From positions 1-52,875 of the forward strand of contig NZ_BOOK01000006.1 of the NCBI RefSeq assembly GCF_016863195.1: a stretch of 52,875 nt of DNA. The letters run 5' to 3'. Both the position numbers and the translations under genes were made by a program. Source of the stretch: Paraplanobispora takensis. Its GTDB lineage: Bacteria; Actinomycetota; Actinomycetes; Streptosporangiales; Streptosporangiaceae. Every line of letters starts with the position of its first letter. Positions within the stretch are counted from its first letter, which is position 1. Below, one piece after another: positions 1 through 7,834 of the stretch. Under the pieces are notes generated by a model. The model saw only the letters and a list, made by a program, of their open reading frames with translations, did no database searches and was not told the DNA's origin.

Positions 1-95
1 CCGCCACCCCATAGGGCGGGGTCGCATCCGCCGCCCCATAGGGCGGGGTCGCATCCGCCGCCCCATAGGGCGGGGTCGCATCCGCCGCCCCATAG
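1..95. repeat. 27-bp tandem repeat, three full units plus a partial one
   Basis: Units begin at 1, 28 and 55, and a fourth breaks off after about 14 bases at 82. Each unit contains CCGCCC-CATA-GGGCGG, a perfect 6-bp stem with a 4-base loop. The unit length is nine codons, so copy-number change keeps the frame. On the minus strand the units encode A-T-P-P-Y-G-A-A-D repeats of the partial gene below. Unit 1 has one substitution (A for G at position 6). Confidence 0.9.
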
Positions 96-355
96 CAAGA
101 GCCCGCGTCCGTCATCCCGTACGGCGAATCCACGTCCCCGCCACCATCAGCCGCCGCGTATCGCGCGCCTACGCTCTCCCCACCGGCCGCCGTCCCATAT
201 CCGGTGATCGCCGTCTCATACCCGGCGAGTTCCCCGGCCAGCAGGCCACCCGCCAGCAACGCAGGAGCGCACATCGCCGCCCCCAACACCGCCGGCCGCA
301 CCACCCGCCGCTTCCGGCTCCGCCCCCACCGTCCTCTGATCACGAAGCGTGACAC
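1..355 (-). CDS. Partial membrane/secreted protein with YGAAD repeats, running off the left edge
   Basis: This frame is open from a GTG at 355 (or the in-frame GTG at 343) to base 1, so the C-terminus is missing. An in-frame stop lies at 359-361. A G-rich stretch at 370-377 may be the ribosome site. The product begins with a strongly basic stretch (RGRWGRSRKRR), then about 22 hydrophobic residues (V-L-G-A-A-M-C-A-P-A-L-L-A-G-G-L-L) that look like a signal or anchor segment. An Ala/Gly/Tyr/Asp-rich region follows and ends in nine-residue repeats. I do not recognise a family. It lies outside the tRNA-Arg junction, so it is probably chromosomal rather than part of the element. Confidence 0.5.
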   Translation of the reverse strand, partial: MSRFVIRGRWGRSRKRRVVRPAVLGAAMCAPALLAGGLLAGELAGYETAITGYGTAAGGESVGARYAAADGGGDVDSPYGMTDAGSCYGAADATPPYGAADATPPYGAADATPPYGVA

Positions 356-483
356 TAGTCATCCCGCCACTCCCCCCACCCGCCCGCTTGCCATCCCTTT
401 ATCCCAGCTCAGCGAACCGATGACCCGCCAACTTCCCCCCACAGCCCTCCCAAGCGCGCACGAACGCTCCATTTTCGCTACTC

Positions 484-2391
484 TTACATGCAGTCCCTGC
501 CTCCGTAGCTCAGGGGATAGAGCACCGCTCTCCTAAAGCGGGTGTCGCATGTTCGAATCATGCCGGGGGCACGTCTCAAATCTTCGGCACAGGCATCGGC
601 CTCCAGCGGGTGCCTGTTCTCTTTTCCGGGCTGATCGGCGAGCCTGCCGGCCATGTCGGCCGCTTCTTTCACGGTGTCCTCCTCGATGGTGATCCGGAGC
701 AGCGCGACGCCGGTCCGGTCGTTGTAGCGGACCTCCAGGTGGAAGGCCGCGAACAGCTCCCGCCGCAGGTCCTCTGGGAGGTCGGCGAGCCTGGCCGAGA
801 GCATCGGGATCATGTCCAGCAGACCGGTCCGGTGGTCCCGTGCGGGCGGGTTCGCCTCCGCCTCGGCGAGCTGTTCCGCCCGGGTCCTACGGTCGGTCTC
901 CAGCTCGGCGAAGCGGGCCCGGAGGCGCCTGGCGAACTCGGCGTCGCCGTCGGAGTCCTCGATCTGGGCGATCAGCCGGTCCTGCTTCCTGGTGATCTCG
1001 GCCACGCCCTTCTTCAGTGCCTTGCACCTGGCCTCCCACTCGTCCTCCGCCCGGTGGGCGGTCGCGGGCAGGTCCGCGGCGAGGAGGGCGTGCCGGTCGG
1101 GGCCGAAGACCCGGCGCTGGAACAGGTCGTGGACTGCGTCGGCGAGGGAGTCCTCGCGGACCCGGACGACCTTCGGATGGCCGGGGAAGCGGTCCTCGCG
1201 GCCCTTGTGGTTGATGCTCGGCTGGCAGCAGTAATAGGAGTACTGCGCCTTCCTGCGCATCTCGGTCTGGCCGAACATCCTGCGGTCGCACAGGTCGCAG
1301 TGGACGAACGAGCGCAGCAGGTAGGTGTGGCAGGTCTGCGGGTGCGCGTTGGCGTCCGACCCGGTCCGCGAGGTCGCCCGTTCCTTCCCCACCCCCTGCG
1401 CCGCCTCGTACATCTCCCGGGTGATCAGCGGCTCGTGCGTCGGGTGCTCCGACCACACCCAGGCGCTCGGCGGGTTGACCATGCTCCTGCCCGACCCCCG
1501 GCGGCTGGTGGTCGCCTTGCGGTTCCAGACCATGTGGCCGGTGTACTTGGGGTTGAGCAGCATCTCCCGGATGCCCGATCGAGACCAGGCGTTGCGCCCC
1601 TGGAAGTTGGGGTTGAGCGACTCGGGCGGCGGATAGCGTTCGTGATCGGCGTTGAGCCGGTCGGCGATGTCGCCGTACCCGAGGCGCTCCATGACCCGCC
1701 ACATGAAGATCTGTGTGATCACCGGCCCGCGGACGGGGTCGGGGACGAGCTTGGTCTTGTGCTTGCCGTCGGCCGCCTTGGCCGGGACCGGGTGGGCGAC
1801 TTTCTGGGCGCGGTACCCGTACGGCGGGCGCCCGACGTTCCAGCCCTGCTGGGTGTGGGTCCGGAGGCCGTCCCAGGACGCCTCCATCATCTGGACCGCG
1901 TACCACTCGGCGATGCCCTGCTTGACCCGGCGGGTGAGGATGGCGGTGGCCCGCTTGCCGTTCAGCGTGATCGGCTCGTCCGCCGCGAACAGCGGGATGC
2001 CGAGCTGCTCCAGCTCGTGCTCGATCTTCGTCCCGTAGAAGGTGCGCCGCGAGATCCGGTCGATGGATTCGCAGATCACCGCGTCGAACCGGCGATCGCG
2101 GCTTCCGGCCTCGGAGAGGAGGCCTTGAATGCCGCCGTCGCGGGGGATGGCGATGTCGAACCGCTCGTGCGCGGTCCCGTAGCCGCGGTCTTCGAGGTTC
2201 TTCCGGCCGGATTCGATGTCGTAGAAGTGGGCCACGATCAACGAGCCGGGCGGCAGTGCCGCCCGGCTGTTGTCGAGCTGCCTGGGGAGCGAGAGCGTCG
2301 GATCCTGCAGATCCTCCGTCGAGGTCCTTCCGCACCAGGCGACCCGGAGCCCGTCAAACGGGTCCTCGGCCGCCGCTCCCCATCCGCTCAC
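484..2391 (-). CDS. Large serine recombinase (site-specific integrase)
   Basis: This 635-residue protein would integrate and excise the element by serine-type cutting and rejoining. The N-terminal resolvase domain has the R-T-S-T motif at about residues 22-25, with Ser24 as likely nucleophile. A 'Recombinase' domain follows (NPKYTGHMVWNRK, about residues 285-300). Next come a cysteine zinc ribbon (CDLC...YYCC), a coiled coil and a C-terminal beta-rich region, all usual for large serine integrases. The last 28 or so residues (from APGMIRTCDTRFRR on) are the antisense translation of tRNA-Arg and its 5' flank, so the C-terminus crosses the probable attachment site. Its start lies inside the 91-aa gene upstream, which suggests translational coupling. 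Confidence 0.92.
   Translation of the reverse strand: MSGWGAAAEDPFDGLRVAWCGRTSTEDLQDPTLSLPRQLDNSRAALPPGSLIVAHFYDIESGRKNLEDRGYGTAHERFDIAIPRDGGIQGLLSEAGSRDRRFDAVICESIDRISRRTFYGTKIEHELEQLGIPLFAADEPITLNGKRATAILTRRVKQGIAEWYAVQMMEASWDGLRTHTQQGWNVGRPPYGYRAQKVAHPVPAKAADGKHKTKLVPDPVRGPVITQIFMWRVMERLGYGDIADRLNADHERYPPPESLNPNFQGRNAWSRSGIREMLLNPKYTGHMVWNRKATTSRRGSGRSMVNPPSAWVWSEHPTHEPLITREMYEAAQGVGKERATSRTGSDANAHPQTCHTYLLRSFVHCDLCDRRMFGQTEMRRKAQYSYYCCQPSINHKGREDRFPGHPKVVRVREDSLADAVHDLFQRRVFGPDRHALLAADLPATAHRAEDEWEARCKALKKGVAEITRKQDRLIAQIEDSDGDAEFARRLRARFAELETDRRTRAEQLAEAEANPPARDHRTGLLDMIPMLSARLADLPEDLRRELFAAFHLEVRYNDRTGVALLRITIEEDTVKEAADMAGRLADQPGKENRHPLEADACAEDLRRAPGMIRTCDTRFRRAVLYPLSYGGRDCM
499..571 (+). 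tRNA. tRNA-Arg, anticodon CCU
   Basis: A full cloverleaf can be folded. The 7-bp acceptor stem is GCCTCCG with CGGGGGC (one T-G pair), the D-arm is GCTC/GAGC, and the anticodon stem is CCGCT/AGCGG with loop CTCCTAA (anticodon CCT). The T-arm is GCATG-TTCGAAT-CATGC and the discriminator base is A. CCA is not encoded. The serine recombinase gene lies immediately 3' and reads antisense through the entire tRNA, which suggests this tRNA is the integration site of the element. Confidence 0.95.
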
Positions 2392-2629
2392 CGGTTTCCC
2401 TTTCCGTATCCTCCGCAGCGAGCCAGAGCAGCAGCTTGTGGATCACCTGCGCCTGGGCTGCACGCAGTGCCCTGCCCTGTTCGCCGGAGATCCTGACGAT
2501 CTCCACTTCTACGAGCGGCGTCCCGCTCCCGCCCGGTTCCCCTTGATCGTAAGGAGCCGTCGCCTTCTTGGGAGGTCCTGAGGAGGCAACATGTGGCCTG
2601 GTGGGAGGGTCGGCGTCGAGCGGCCTCAC
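2354..2629 (-). CDS. Small 91-aa protein between methyltransferase and recombinase
   Basis: A GTG at 2629 overlaps the TGA of the methyltransferase (GTGA), and the stop lies 38 bases inside the recombinase gene. The product has a Gly/Pro-rich first half, then a helical stretch (LVEVEIVRISGEQGRAL, AAQAQVIHKLLLWLAAED) with a charged tail. The in-frame overlap at both ends matches the GTGA coupling used by the gene upstream, which argues that it is real. I do not recognise a family. The placement suggests an accessory factor for recombination, possibly a directionality factor, but that is inference only. Confidence 0.55.
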   Translation of the reverse strand: MRPLDADPPTRPHVASSGPPKKATAPYDQGEPGGSGTPLVEVEIVRISGEQGRALRAAQAQVIHKLLLWLAAEDTERETGERMGSGGRGPV

Positions 2630-3738
2630 CTGCCTGCCGCCTGCCCGGCCTGATGGAGCCGGTGGAGTACGACGAGGGCGCGGTCGGCCTGCTGGGGAAC
2701 GACTCCGTTGCCGAGAGCGCGCATGTGAGCCGTACGCGGCAGGTCGACATCGGTGACCCAGCCGCCGGGCAGGCCCATCATCCATTCGACAAAGCGGGCG
2801 GTCAGCCGGAGCTGGCCCCGGACTCCCCGTTCGACGGCCGGGGGCGCGGGTCGGCCGAGGATGCCCTCCCACCGGCGAATGGCCTGCTCGTAGGCTCCCC
2901 AAGCCGGGTGGCGATTCCCGGCAGTGTGGGGTGTCCCTTCGAGTCGGTGTGCGTCCCGCTGCCCTTCTCCCCGTCGCTCGCCTTCGGGGTGGGAAGCAGC
3001 TTGATCGCGATCGCGAGGGGCATCGCCCGGCGGGGCTGCTGGCGTGCCCGCCGCTCCAGCCACGATGCCGTCGTCTCCCCGTCGTTGGGGTTGCAGGCGG
3101 CCGGGGTCGGCAGAAGGGAGACCTTCTCTGGAGGGATCGCTGCCTCCGGCCTTCCGGCGTGACCAGTCGCCTCGCCGGTCGGGGTGGACGGCGGAGATGA
3201 AGATCCGCTCTCGCCGGTGCGGGGCTCCGACATCGGATGCGCGTACGCATGCCCACGCCGTGTCGTACCCGAGCGCGGCCAGGTCCGCGAGTACGCGGTC
3301 GAGCCCGCGGCTGCGCAGGGCGGGGACGTTCTCCAGGATGACGAGTCCGGGTCGTAGTACGCGAAGGGCGTCGGCGACGGTGAACCACAGACCACTGCGG
3401 GTCTCCTTTCTCATCCCGGCTCCGCGGCCGGCGTAGCTGATGTCCTGGCAGGGGAATCCGGCGGTGACGATGTCCACCGGCGGGACGGCGGTCCAGCCGA
3501 CCGCGGTGAGGTCGCCGAGGTTGGGGACGGCAGGGAAACGGGTCCGGAGGATCCTGGCCACGTGCCGGTCGCTGTCGGCGCACCAGGCCAGGCGGGCGCC
3601 GTACGCCTGCGAGACGGCGAGGTCCAGCCCGCCGTAGCCGGTGCACATCGAGCCGATCCACGGCCCGAGGAAGGGCGGCGCAGTGACGCCGTCTCCGGGC
3701 CGGGGCGCATCGGGCAGGAGGAGGTTTGCCGAGCTCAC
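2626..3738 (-). CDS. DNA (cytosine-5) methyltransferase
   Basis: The protein (371 residues from the GTG at 3738) transfers a methyl group from SAM to C5 of cytosine in a DNA target. Motif I is SMCTGYGGLDLAV and motif IV is GFPCQDIS, with catalytic Cys near residue 97. ENV (motif VI) and RRER (motif VIII) are present, and the C-terminal ALGNGVVPQQ is motif X. The target-recognition segment is short and low-complexity. A longer start at 3804 is possible, but GTG 3738 overlaps the upstream TGA as GTGA, so I prefer it. No cognate nuclease gene is adjacent. An orphan enzyme of this kind could protect the element from host restriction. Confidence 0.9.
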   Translation of the reverse strand: MSSANLLLPDAPRPGDGVTAPPFLGPWIGSMCTGYGGLDLAVSQAYGARLAWCADSDRHVARILRTRFPAVPNLGDLTAVGWTAVPPVDIVTAGFPCQDISYAGRGAGMRKETRSGLWFTVADALRVLRPGLVILENVPALRSRGLDRVLADLAALGYDTAWACVRASDVGAPHRRERIFISAVHPDRRGDWSRRKAGGSDPSREGLPSADPGRLQPQRRGDDGIVAGAAGTPAAPPGDAPRDRDQAASHPEGERRGEGQRDAHRLEGTPHTAGNRHPAWGAYEQAIRRWEGILGRPAPPAVERGVRGQLRLTARFVEWMMGLPGGWVTDVDLPRTAHMRALGNGVVPQQADRALVVLHRLHQAGQAAGR

Positions 3739-4355
3739 CGGGCTCCACCGCCTCTCGCGGAGGTGGCGGATTCGCGGGTGCCGGGTGTCCTGGTGATCTC
3801 CCACAGCACGCGGGCGATGTCGTCGTGGCCGTGGGAGTCGCGAGGGCGGCTGGGGCAGTCCCAGCCGGTGCGGGCCGGGCGGTCGGCGACGCAGCGCAGG
3901 CCTGCGGCGCGCAGGCTGGTGCCGGGCTCGTCGGCGCGGGTGTAGGTGATGAGCCGCCGGTAGCCCATCGCCCGCGACGCTCGCCAGGCGGCGCCCAGCA
4001 GGGCGGAGCAGGCGTTGGGCGTGCCGTCGGTGGCCAGCCGGGTGACCTCGATCGTGTGGCCGTCGTCGAACGCCCGCGCGACGGGGCGGCCGACGACGGC
4101 GACGCCGACCAGCACCCCGGCCTCGGTGCCGACGCCGATGGCGAACTTGGCGCCCTGCGGTGGCGGCAGGTGACGGTGGGACCAGGCGATGAACGCCCGG
4201 GCGGTGCGCAGCGCGATCGGGACGATCGCCAGACGGAGCTGTCCGCCCGCGACTTTCTCGCTGTTGTGACTTTCCTTCGCACCTTGCATTTCAGGTGCGG
4301 CTTCCAGCGGCGAGTCCGGACTGTACCGGAACCTCGCACCATTCGATTGTTCCAT
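3735..4355 (-). CDS. XF1762-family (GNAT-like) protein
   Basis: This protein of up to 206 residues resembles the XF1762 family of phages and mobile elements, which have an acetyltransferase-like fold and no established substrate. The diagnostic run is LRLAIVPIALRTARAFI, then HRHLPPPQGAKFAIGV, and further on EVTRLATDGTPNACSALLGAAWRAS and GYRRLITYT. Family members usually start close to the LRL motif. The first 40 or so residues here may therefore be untranslated, and the internal ATG at 4289 is an alternative start. It is the first gene of a four-gene minus-strand operon and is GTGA-coupled to the methyltransferase. Confidence 0.75.
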   Translation of the reverse strand: MEQSNGARFRYSPDSPLEAAPEMQGAKESHNSEKVAGGQLRLAIVPIALRTARAFIAWSHRHLPPPQGAKFAIGVGTEAGVLVGVAVVGRPVARAFDDGHTIEVTRLATDGTPNACSALLGAAWRASRAMGYRRLITYTRADEPGTSLRAAGLRCVADRPARTGWDCPSRPRDSHGHDDIARVLWEITRTPGTRESATSARGGGAR

Positions 4356-4664
4356 TTTCCGTTCGGGCGTACCTCAGATGCGTTTCTCATTGGAGCAGGA
4401 GCTTCCGGCGAACCTCAGGCACAGTTATTCGCATGCTCCGGCATCACTCAGACACATCGCTGAGCAGGGATTACTCCCCTCTGGCACGTCTCCTGCCAGA
4501 GCCACGGGCGCACTGGCACATCTCAGGCGAGGCCCGTCCGGCACTCCAGCAAAAAGAAAGCGGTAAAGGAATTCTCCGGCAGACTGAATCGCGCCATAGA
4601 TATGCCGGAAGCGGGCCGTATACCGGATTTCGAGACGCCAAATCCATCCCGCTCTGGAGCAATC
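4356..4664. promoter_or_regulatory. Divergent intergenic region between integration operon and transfer operon
   Basis: About 310 bases separate the minus-strand recombinase/methyltransferase operon from the plus-strand transfer genes. No convincing gene is visible. The DNA is slightly less GC-rich than its surroundings near 4340-4450 and 4545-4600. Promoters for both directions should lie here, but I could not assign clear -35/-10 boxes. Confidence 0.4.
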
Positions 4665-5972
4665 ATGGGCACCGAATTCCAGGACACCCTCGGCGCGAGC
4701 CGCTCCCCTCTCGACATCGCCGAGCACATGTTCCAGCTCCTCGGCTGCGAGCCCGCCGCCCTCGCCTTCGACCCCACCGGCCTGACAGGCGAGCTTCCCC
4801 AGCGGCCGATCCCCCTGCCCGAACTGCGCGATCTGCTGGCGGACCGCAGAATCGGCGACCGTACCCGGGACGCCGTCTGGCGGGCGCTGGTCACCCCCGC
4901 CCACGAGGACGGCCCGGCCTGGCTCGTGGGAGCCGTGGGCATCGCGATCCCCGCGCTCCGTACCGTCGCCGGCCAGGTGATCGGCGACTGTCCGGGAGCC
5001 GATCCCGCCGACGTCGACAGCGAGGTGCTGGCCGCCTTCATCGAGGCCGTCCGCACCGCCGACCCAGCTGCGGACGACCTCCGGGAACGTCTGCACATCG
5101 CTGCCCTGCGAGGCGGCAGCCGGGCGCGGAGGGCGGCCCGGTCGGGCACGACCCGTCGCCCGCCCTACCCCCACGTTCATGGCCTTTCTGTCGAAGAACG
5201 TCCTGAACGTCGCCCTATGCGTGCCGCGCTGTCCGGCACGACAGCCGGAACCTCAGCCGGGCCGGCTCTTCGCGGGACACCGTCCGGCGAGGCCCGCACC
5301 GGCCTTTCCTCAATGACCGCCTCCACCGATCAACGAGTGGAGGTGAAGACTTCCGCGCGGAGCCGGAGCTCCTCAGATGCGCACTCAGATCACTGCGATT
5401 CGAAGGGAGGCTCGGGCACCGCCTCCGGCTCCGCGCGGATCTCCTCCTACCGTCCGGCCTGGCTGCGGCAGTCGCGGCCTGTCGCCCGCCGGAACGGCTC
5501 TTGCGGACGCGGCATTCGCGGCATCGCCTGGTCCTCGGCGTGGCAGCGCGCGATGCGATCGATGGCACCACCCGGCGGCAGGCACCGCAGGCAGCAGCCC
5601 ACCAGGTGGCAGCGCTCGGCCGAGGTCCTGCTCGCGATGGCAGTCGCGGCACTGATCGTCATCACGGTGGCAACCGGCGCGCTGGCCTCCACCCTGGAGA
5701 TCTCCGCCGCGGCAGGGCAGGGCCGCGCGGTTGCCGCTCCGGCCGATCTGAACGCAGTCTTCACCAATCTCCGCAACTGGCTCATCGGCCTGCTCGTCTC
5801 CCTGGCCACGCTGATGCTCACCCTCGGCGGGCTGCGCTACCTGGTGGCCGGAGGCGATCCCGGCGAGGTGCAAAAAGCCAAGGCGGCGCTGAAGGCCTCC
5901 GCCTTCGGCTACGGCCTCGCCGTCCTGGCCCCGCTGTTCGTCAGCGTGCTCAAGCGCGTCGTGGGCGGGTGA
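4665..5972 (+). CDS. Run-on frame: sigma-70-region-2-like N-terminus joined to a VirB2-like pilin
   Basis: One frame of 435 codons is open from ATG 4665 (a further ATG lies at 4602). Residues 1-165 look like the degenerate sigma-region-2-like proteins found beside actinomycete transfer genes (AVGIAIPALRTVAGQVIGD, DVDSEVLAAFIEAVRTAD, RLHIAAL). Residues 166-295 are low-complexity, with poor third-position GC, and look like intergenic DNA that happens to be open. The last 130 residues are a VirB2/TrbC-type pilin with two membrane segments. The simplest reading is two genes, the first having lost its stop. A true fusion is less likely. The frame overlaps the next gene's GTGA. Confidence 0.5.
   Translation: MGTEFQDTLGASRSPLDIAEHMFQLLGCEPAALAFDPTGLTGELPQRPIPLPELRDLLADRRIGDRTRDAVWRALVTPAHEDGPAWLVGAVGIAIPALRTVAGQVIGDCPGADPADVDSEVLAAFIEAVRTADPAADDLRERLHIAALRGGSRARRAARSGTTRRPPYPHVHGLSVEERPERRPMRAALSGTTAGTSAGPALRGTPSGEARTGLSSMTASTDQRVEVKTSARSRSSSDAHSDHCDSKGGSGTASGSARISSYRPAWLRQSRPVARRNGSCGRGIRGIAWSSAWQRAMRSMAPPGGRHRRQQPTRWQRSAEVLLAMAVAALIVITVATGALASTLEISAAAGQGRAVAAPADLNAVFTNLRNWLIGLLVSLATLMLTLGGLRYLVAGGDPGEVQKAKAALKASAFGYGLAVLAPLFVSVLKRVVGG
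5553..5972 (+). CDS. VirB2/TrbC-like pilin subunit (likely separate gene inside the run-on frame)
   Basis: If translated separately from ATG 5553 or 5562 the product is 136-139 residues. It has a basic N-terminus (RHRRQQPTRWQR), a signal-like hydrophobic segment (LLAMAVAALIVITVATGAL), a loop and a second membrane segment (LIGLLVSLATLMLTLGGLRYL). A cytoplasmic GDPGEVQKAKAALKASAFGYGLAVLAPLF tail region follows, in pieces typical of actinobacterial conjugative pilins. Its place directly before a VirB6-like protein, PrgI and VirB4 supports a role as the transfer channel's pilin. No strong ribosome site is visible, so the start is uncertain. Confidence 0.6.
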   Translation: MRSMAPPGGRHRRQQPTRWQRSAEVLLAMAVAALIVITVATGALASTLEISAAAGQGRAVAAPADLNAVFTNLRNWLIGLLVSLATLMLTLGGLRYLVAGGDPGEVQKAKAALKASAFGYGLAVLAPLFVSVLKRVVGG

Positions 5973-5977
5973 GCGTG

Positions 5978-7834
5978 ATGCGCCTCATCGCCCGCAAGCC
6001 CGTCACCGTGGAGGCAGGTCCTCCGGCAGCCGACGTCCAGCGCGGCTCCGCCACCGTGGCAGGCGCTGCCGCTCCCTGTATGGTTGCCGCCCTCGCGTGC
6101 CCCGATTCCGCGGCATCCCCTGCGCGACCGGCCGGTGCCATCTCCGCTGAACGCCGTCTCTCGGTCATCGTGGCTATGGCGGCCAGAACCCGGCCGGCGC
6201 GTGCTGTCTCTGTGCGCTCTGTTGCCGTTCGAGGATTCCGCGCTGCCGCGCCGTTCATCGCGGCAGTCGCCGTCATCTCCGTTGTGGTGGTCGGCGTTGC
6301 CGCCCCTGCCGCCGAAGCGGCCACCGCTTCCCGGGCAGCCGATCCGGAGATCGATCTCGGCATCGGCGGCTGGGTGGCCAGCTGGATCAACGACTGGTTC
6401 GGCACCCTGGTCATCCTGGCCCTCAAGCCGCTGCTCAACCTGCTGGCCGCCACCCTGCTCACCACCCCCGACCTCACCACCGGCGGCCGCATCTTCGACC
6501 TGTGGGCCACCAGCGCCACCCTGGCCAACGCCGGCTTCACCGTGCTGCTGACCCTCGGCGCGATCATCGCCATGGGCCATCAGACCGTGCAGACCCGCTA
6601 CGCCGTCAAGGAGGTCCTGCCCCGCCTGGCTTTGGCGTTCCTGGCGGCCAACACCAGCTTCCTGACCACCGGCAAGGTCATCGAGGTGGCCAACGCCACC
6701 TCCACCGCCCTGCTCGGCCAAGGCTTCGACGCCTCCCGCGCGGTGCTCACCCTGCAGTTTTTGATCCTGCCCAGAGACAACCGGGAGATCTTCTACATCC
6801 TGCTCGGCCTGGTCTCAGTGATCCTGCTGATCCTGCTGCTGATCACCTTCGTGCTGCGCACCGCGCTGGTGCTGCTGCTGGTCATCGCCGCCCCGCTGGC
6901 GCTGGCCGGCCTGGCCCTGCCGGCCACCGACGGGCTGGCGCGCTTCTGGTGGCGGGCCTTCACCGGGCTGCTGCTCATCCAGGTGGCCCAGTCACTGACC
7001 CTGGTCACCGCGGTGCGCATCTTCTTCAACCAGGACGGCCGGCTGCTGCTGGGCATCGCCCCGTCCGGACCGCTGGTCAACCTGCTGCTCGCGCTGTGCC
7101 TGCTGATCATCCTGGTGCGCATCCCCACCTGGATCTCCCGGCAGATCTTCGCCGCCACCCGCGGCCGGAGCTCGACCATCGTGCGAATCGTCAAGTACGC
7201 CCTGCTCCACAAACTCACCTCCCCCGTGCTGGGCGCCCTGCACCTCGGCAGGAGAGGCGGCAGTGGCGGCGGCAGAGCGGCCTTCACGGCCAAGGGCGCG
7301 GCAGCCTCCGCGCTCACCGGCCGCCTCCTGCCCGCCCTTGCCGCGGGTCCTGCCGGTACCGCTGCCGCCTCAGCGATGACCGCCGCCTCGGCAGCACGCG
7401 GCGGCGGTGGGCCCGTCAAGCACGCCCCTGTAGCCGCCCGGCGGCCCATCCGCGCCGAGGACTGGGAGCCCGGTCCGGTCAAGCACGCCCCCTCCGCTCC
7501 ACCCGTGCGGGGCAAGTACCGGCCCGCCCCGAAGCCGCCGGCACCGGTCCCCCAAAGCGCTCCGGTGTTCGGCTACCCGCGCGAGACCCGCTACGCCGAT
7601 GGCCCGGCCGGGCTGGCCCAGATGTACCGGCTGCGCGCCCAGGCCAGCACCCCGCCATCCCGAGGGACCGTCCAGCCCCCGCCGGTGGTGCAGCGCCCGG
7701 TGCGGCCCATCGTCGCGCCGGACACGCCGGTTCCCGGCTCGGTCGACTGGCCCGAGAATCCTGGCGCGCGCCGTACCCCACCGCCATCGCGGCGCCGCTC
7801 CCGCGATCGGCGCTCGGAAGGTGAGGGCCGATGA
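5978..7834 (+). CDS. VirB6/TrbL-like polytopic channel protein of the type IV secretion system
   Basis: This 618-residue protein starts at ATG 5978, and GTG 5969 (overlapping the previous stop) is an alternative. After a signal-like segment near residues 88-113 there are about six membrane spans. These include LVILALKPLLNLLAATLL, VLLTLGAIIAM, ILLGLVSVILLILLLITFVL, LVLLLVIAAPLALAGLAL and VNLLLALCLLIILV. A long Pro-rich, probably cytoplasmic tail follows (after residue 430). The FWWRAFTGLLLIQVAQ and PTWISRQ motifs are typical of actinobacterial VirB6-like proteins. It probably forms the inner-membrane pore of the conjugation machine. Its stop overlaps the next ATG. Confidence 0.8.
   Translation: MRLIARKPVTVEAGPPAADVQRGSATVAGAAAPCMVAALACPDSAASPARPAGAISAERRLSVIVAMAARTRPARAVSVRSVAVRGFRAAAPFIAAVAVISVVVVGVAAPAAEAATASRAADPEIDLGIGGWVASWINDWFGTLVILALKPLLNLLAATLLTTPDLTTGGRIFDLWATSATLANAGFTVLLTLGAIIAMGHQTVQTRYAVKEVLPRLALAFLAANTSFLTTGKVIEVANATSTALLGQGFDASRAVLTLQFLILPRDNREIFYILLGLVSVILLILLLITFVLRTALVLLLVIAAPLALAGLALPATDGLARFWWRAFTGLLLIQVAQSLTLVTAVRIFFNQDGRLLLGIAPSGPLVNLLLALCLLIILVRIPTWISRQIFAATRGRSSTIVRIVKYALLHKLTSPVLGALHLGRRGGSGGGRAAFTAKGAAASALTGRLLPALAAGPAGTAAASAMTAASAARGGGGPVKHAPVAARRPIRAEDWEPGPVKHAPSAPPVRGKYRPAPKPPAPVPQSAPVFGYPRETRYADGPAGLAQMYRLRAQASTPPSRGTVQPPPVVQRPVRPIVAPDTPVPGSVDWPENPGARRTPPPSRRRSRDRRSEGEGR

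Noticed and set aside
1-95. Tandem repeats as a CRISPR array
   Set aside because: Units are directly adjacent with no spacers, and encode protein repeats on the minus strand.
499-571. A second copy of the tRNA-Arg 3' end elsewhere in the window as the other att site
   Set aside because: Reading through the sequence I did not find the T-arm/acceptor sequence again. The other boundary is probably outside the window.
610-2496. Long plus-strand open frame (628 codons) opposite the recombinase
   Set aside because: It mirrors the minus-strand recombinase, has Gly/Val/Arg/Leu-rich shadow composition and no family motif. The recombinase motifs are clear.
2388-2750. Minus-strand 120-codon frame across the methyltransferase end
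   Set aside because: It is out of frame with the coupled 91-aa gene, has poor composition, and overlaps conserved methyltransferase motif X.
5377-5655. 92-codon plus-strand frame in the run-on region
   Set aside because: Arg/Pro-rich shadow. It overlaps the pilin and lacks a ribosome site.
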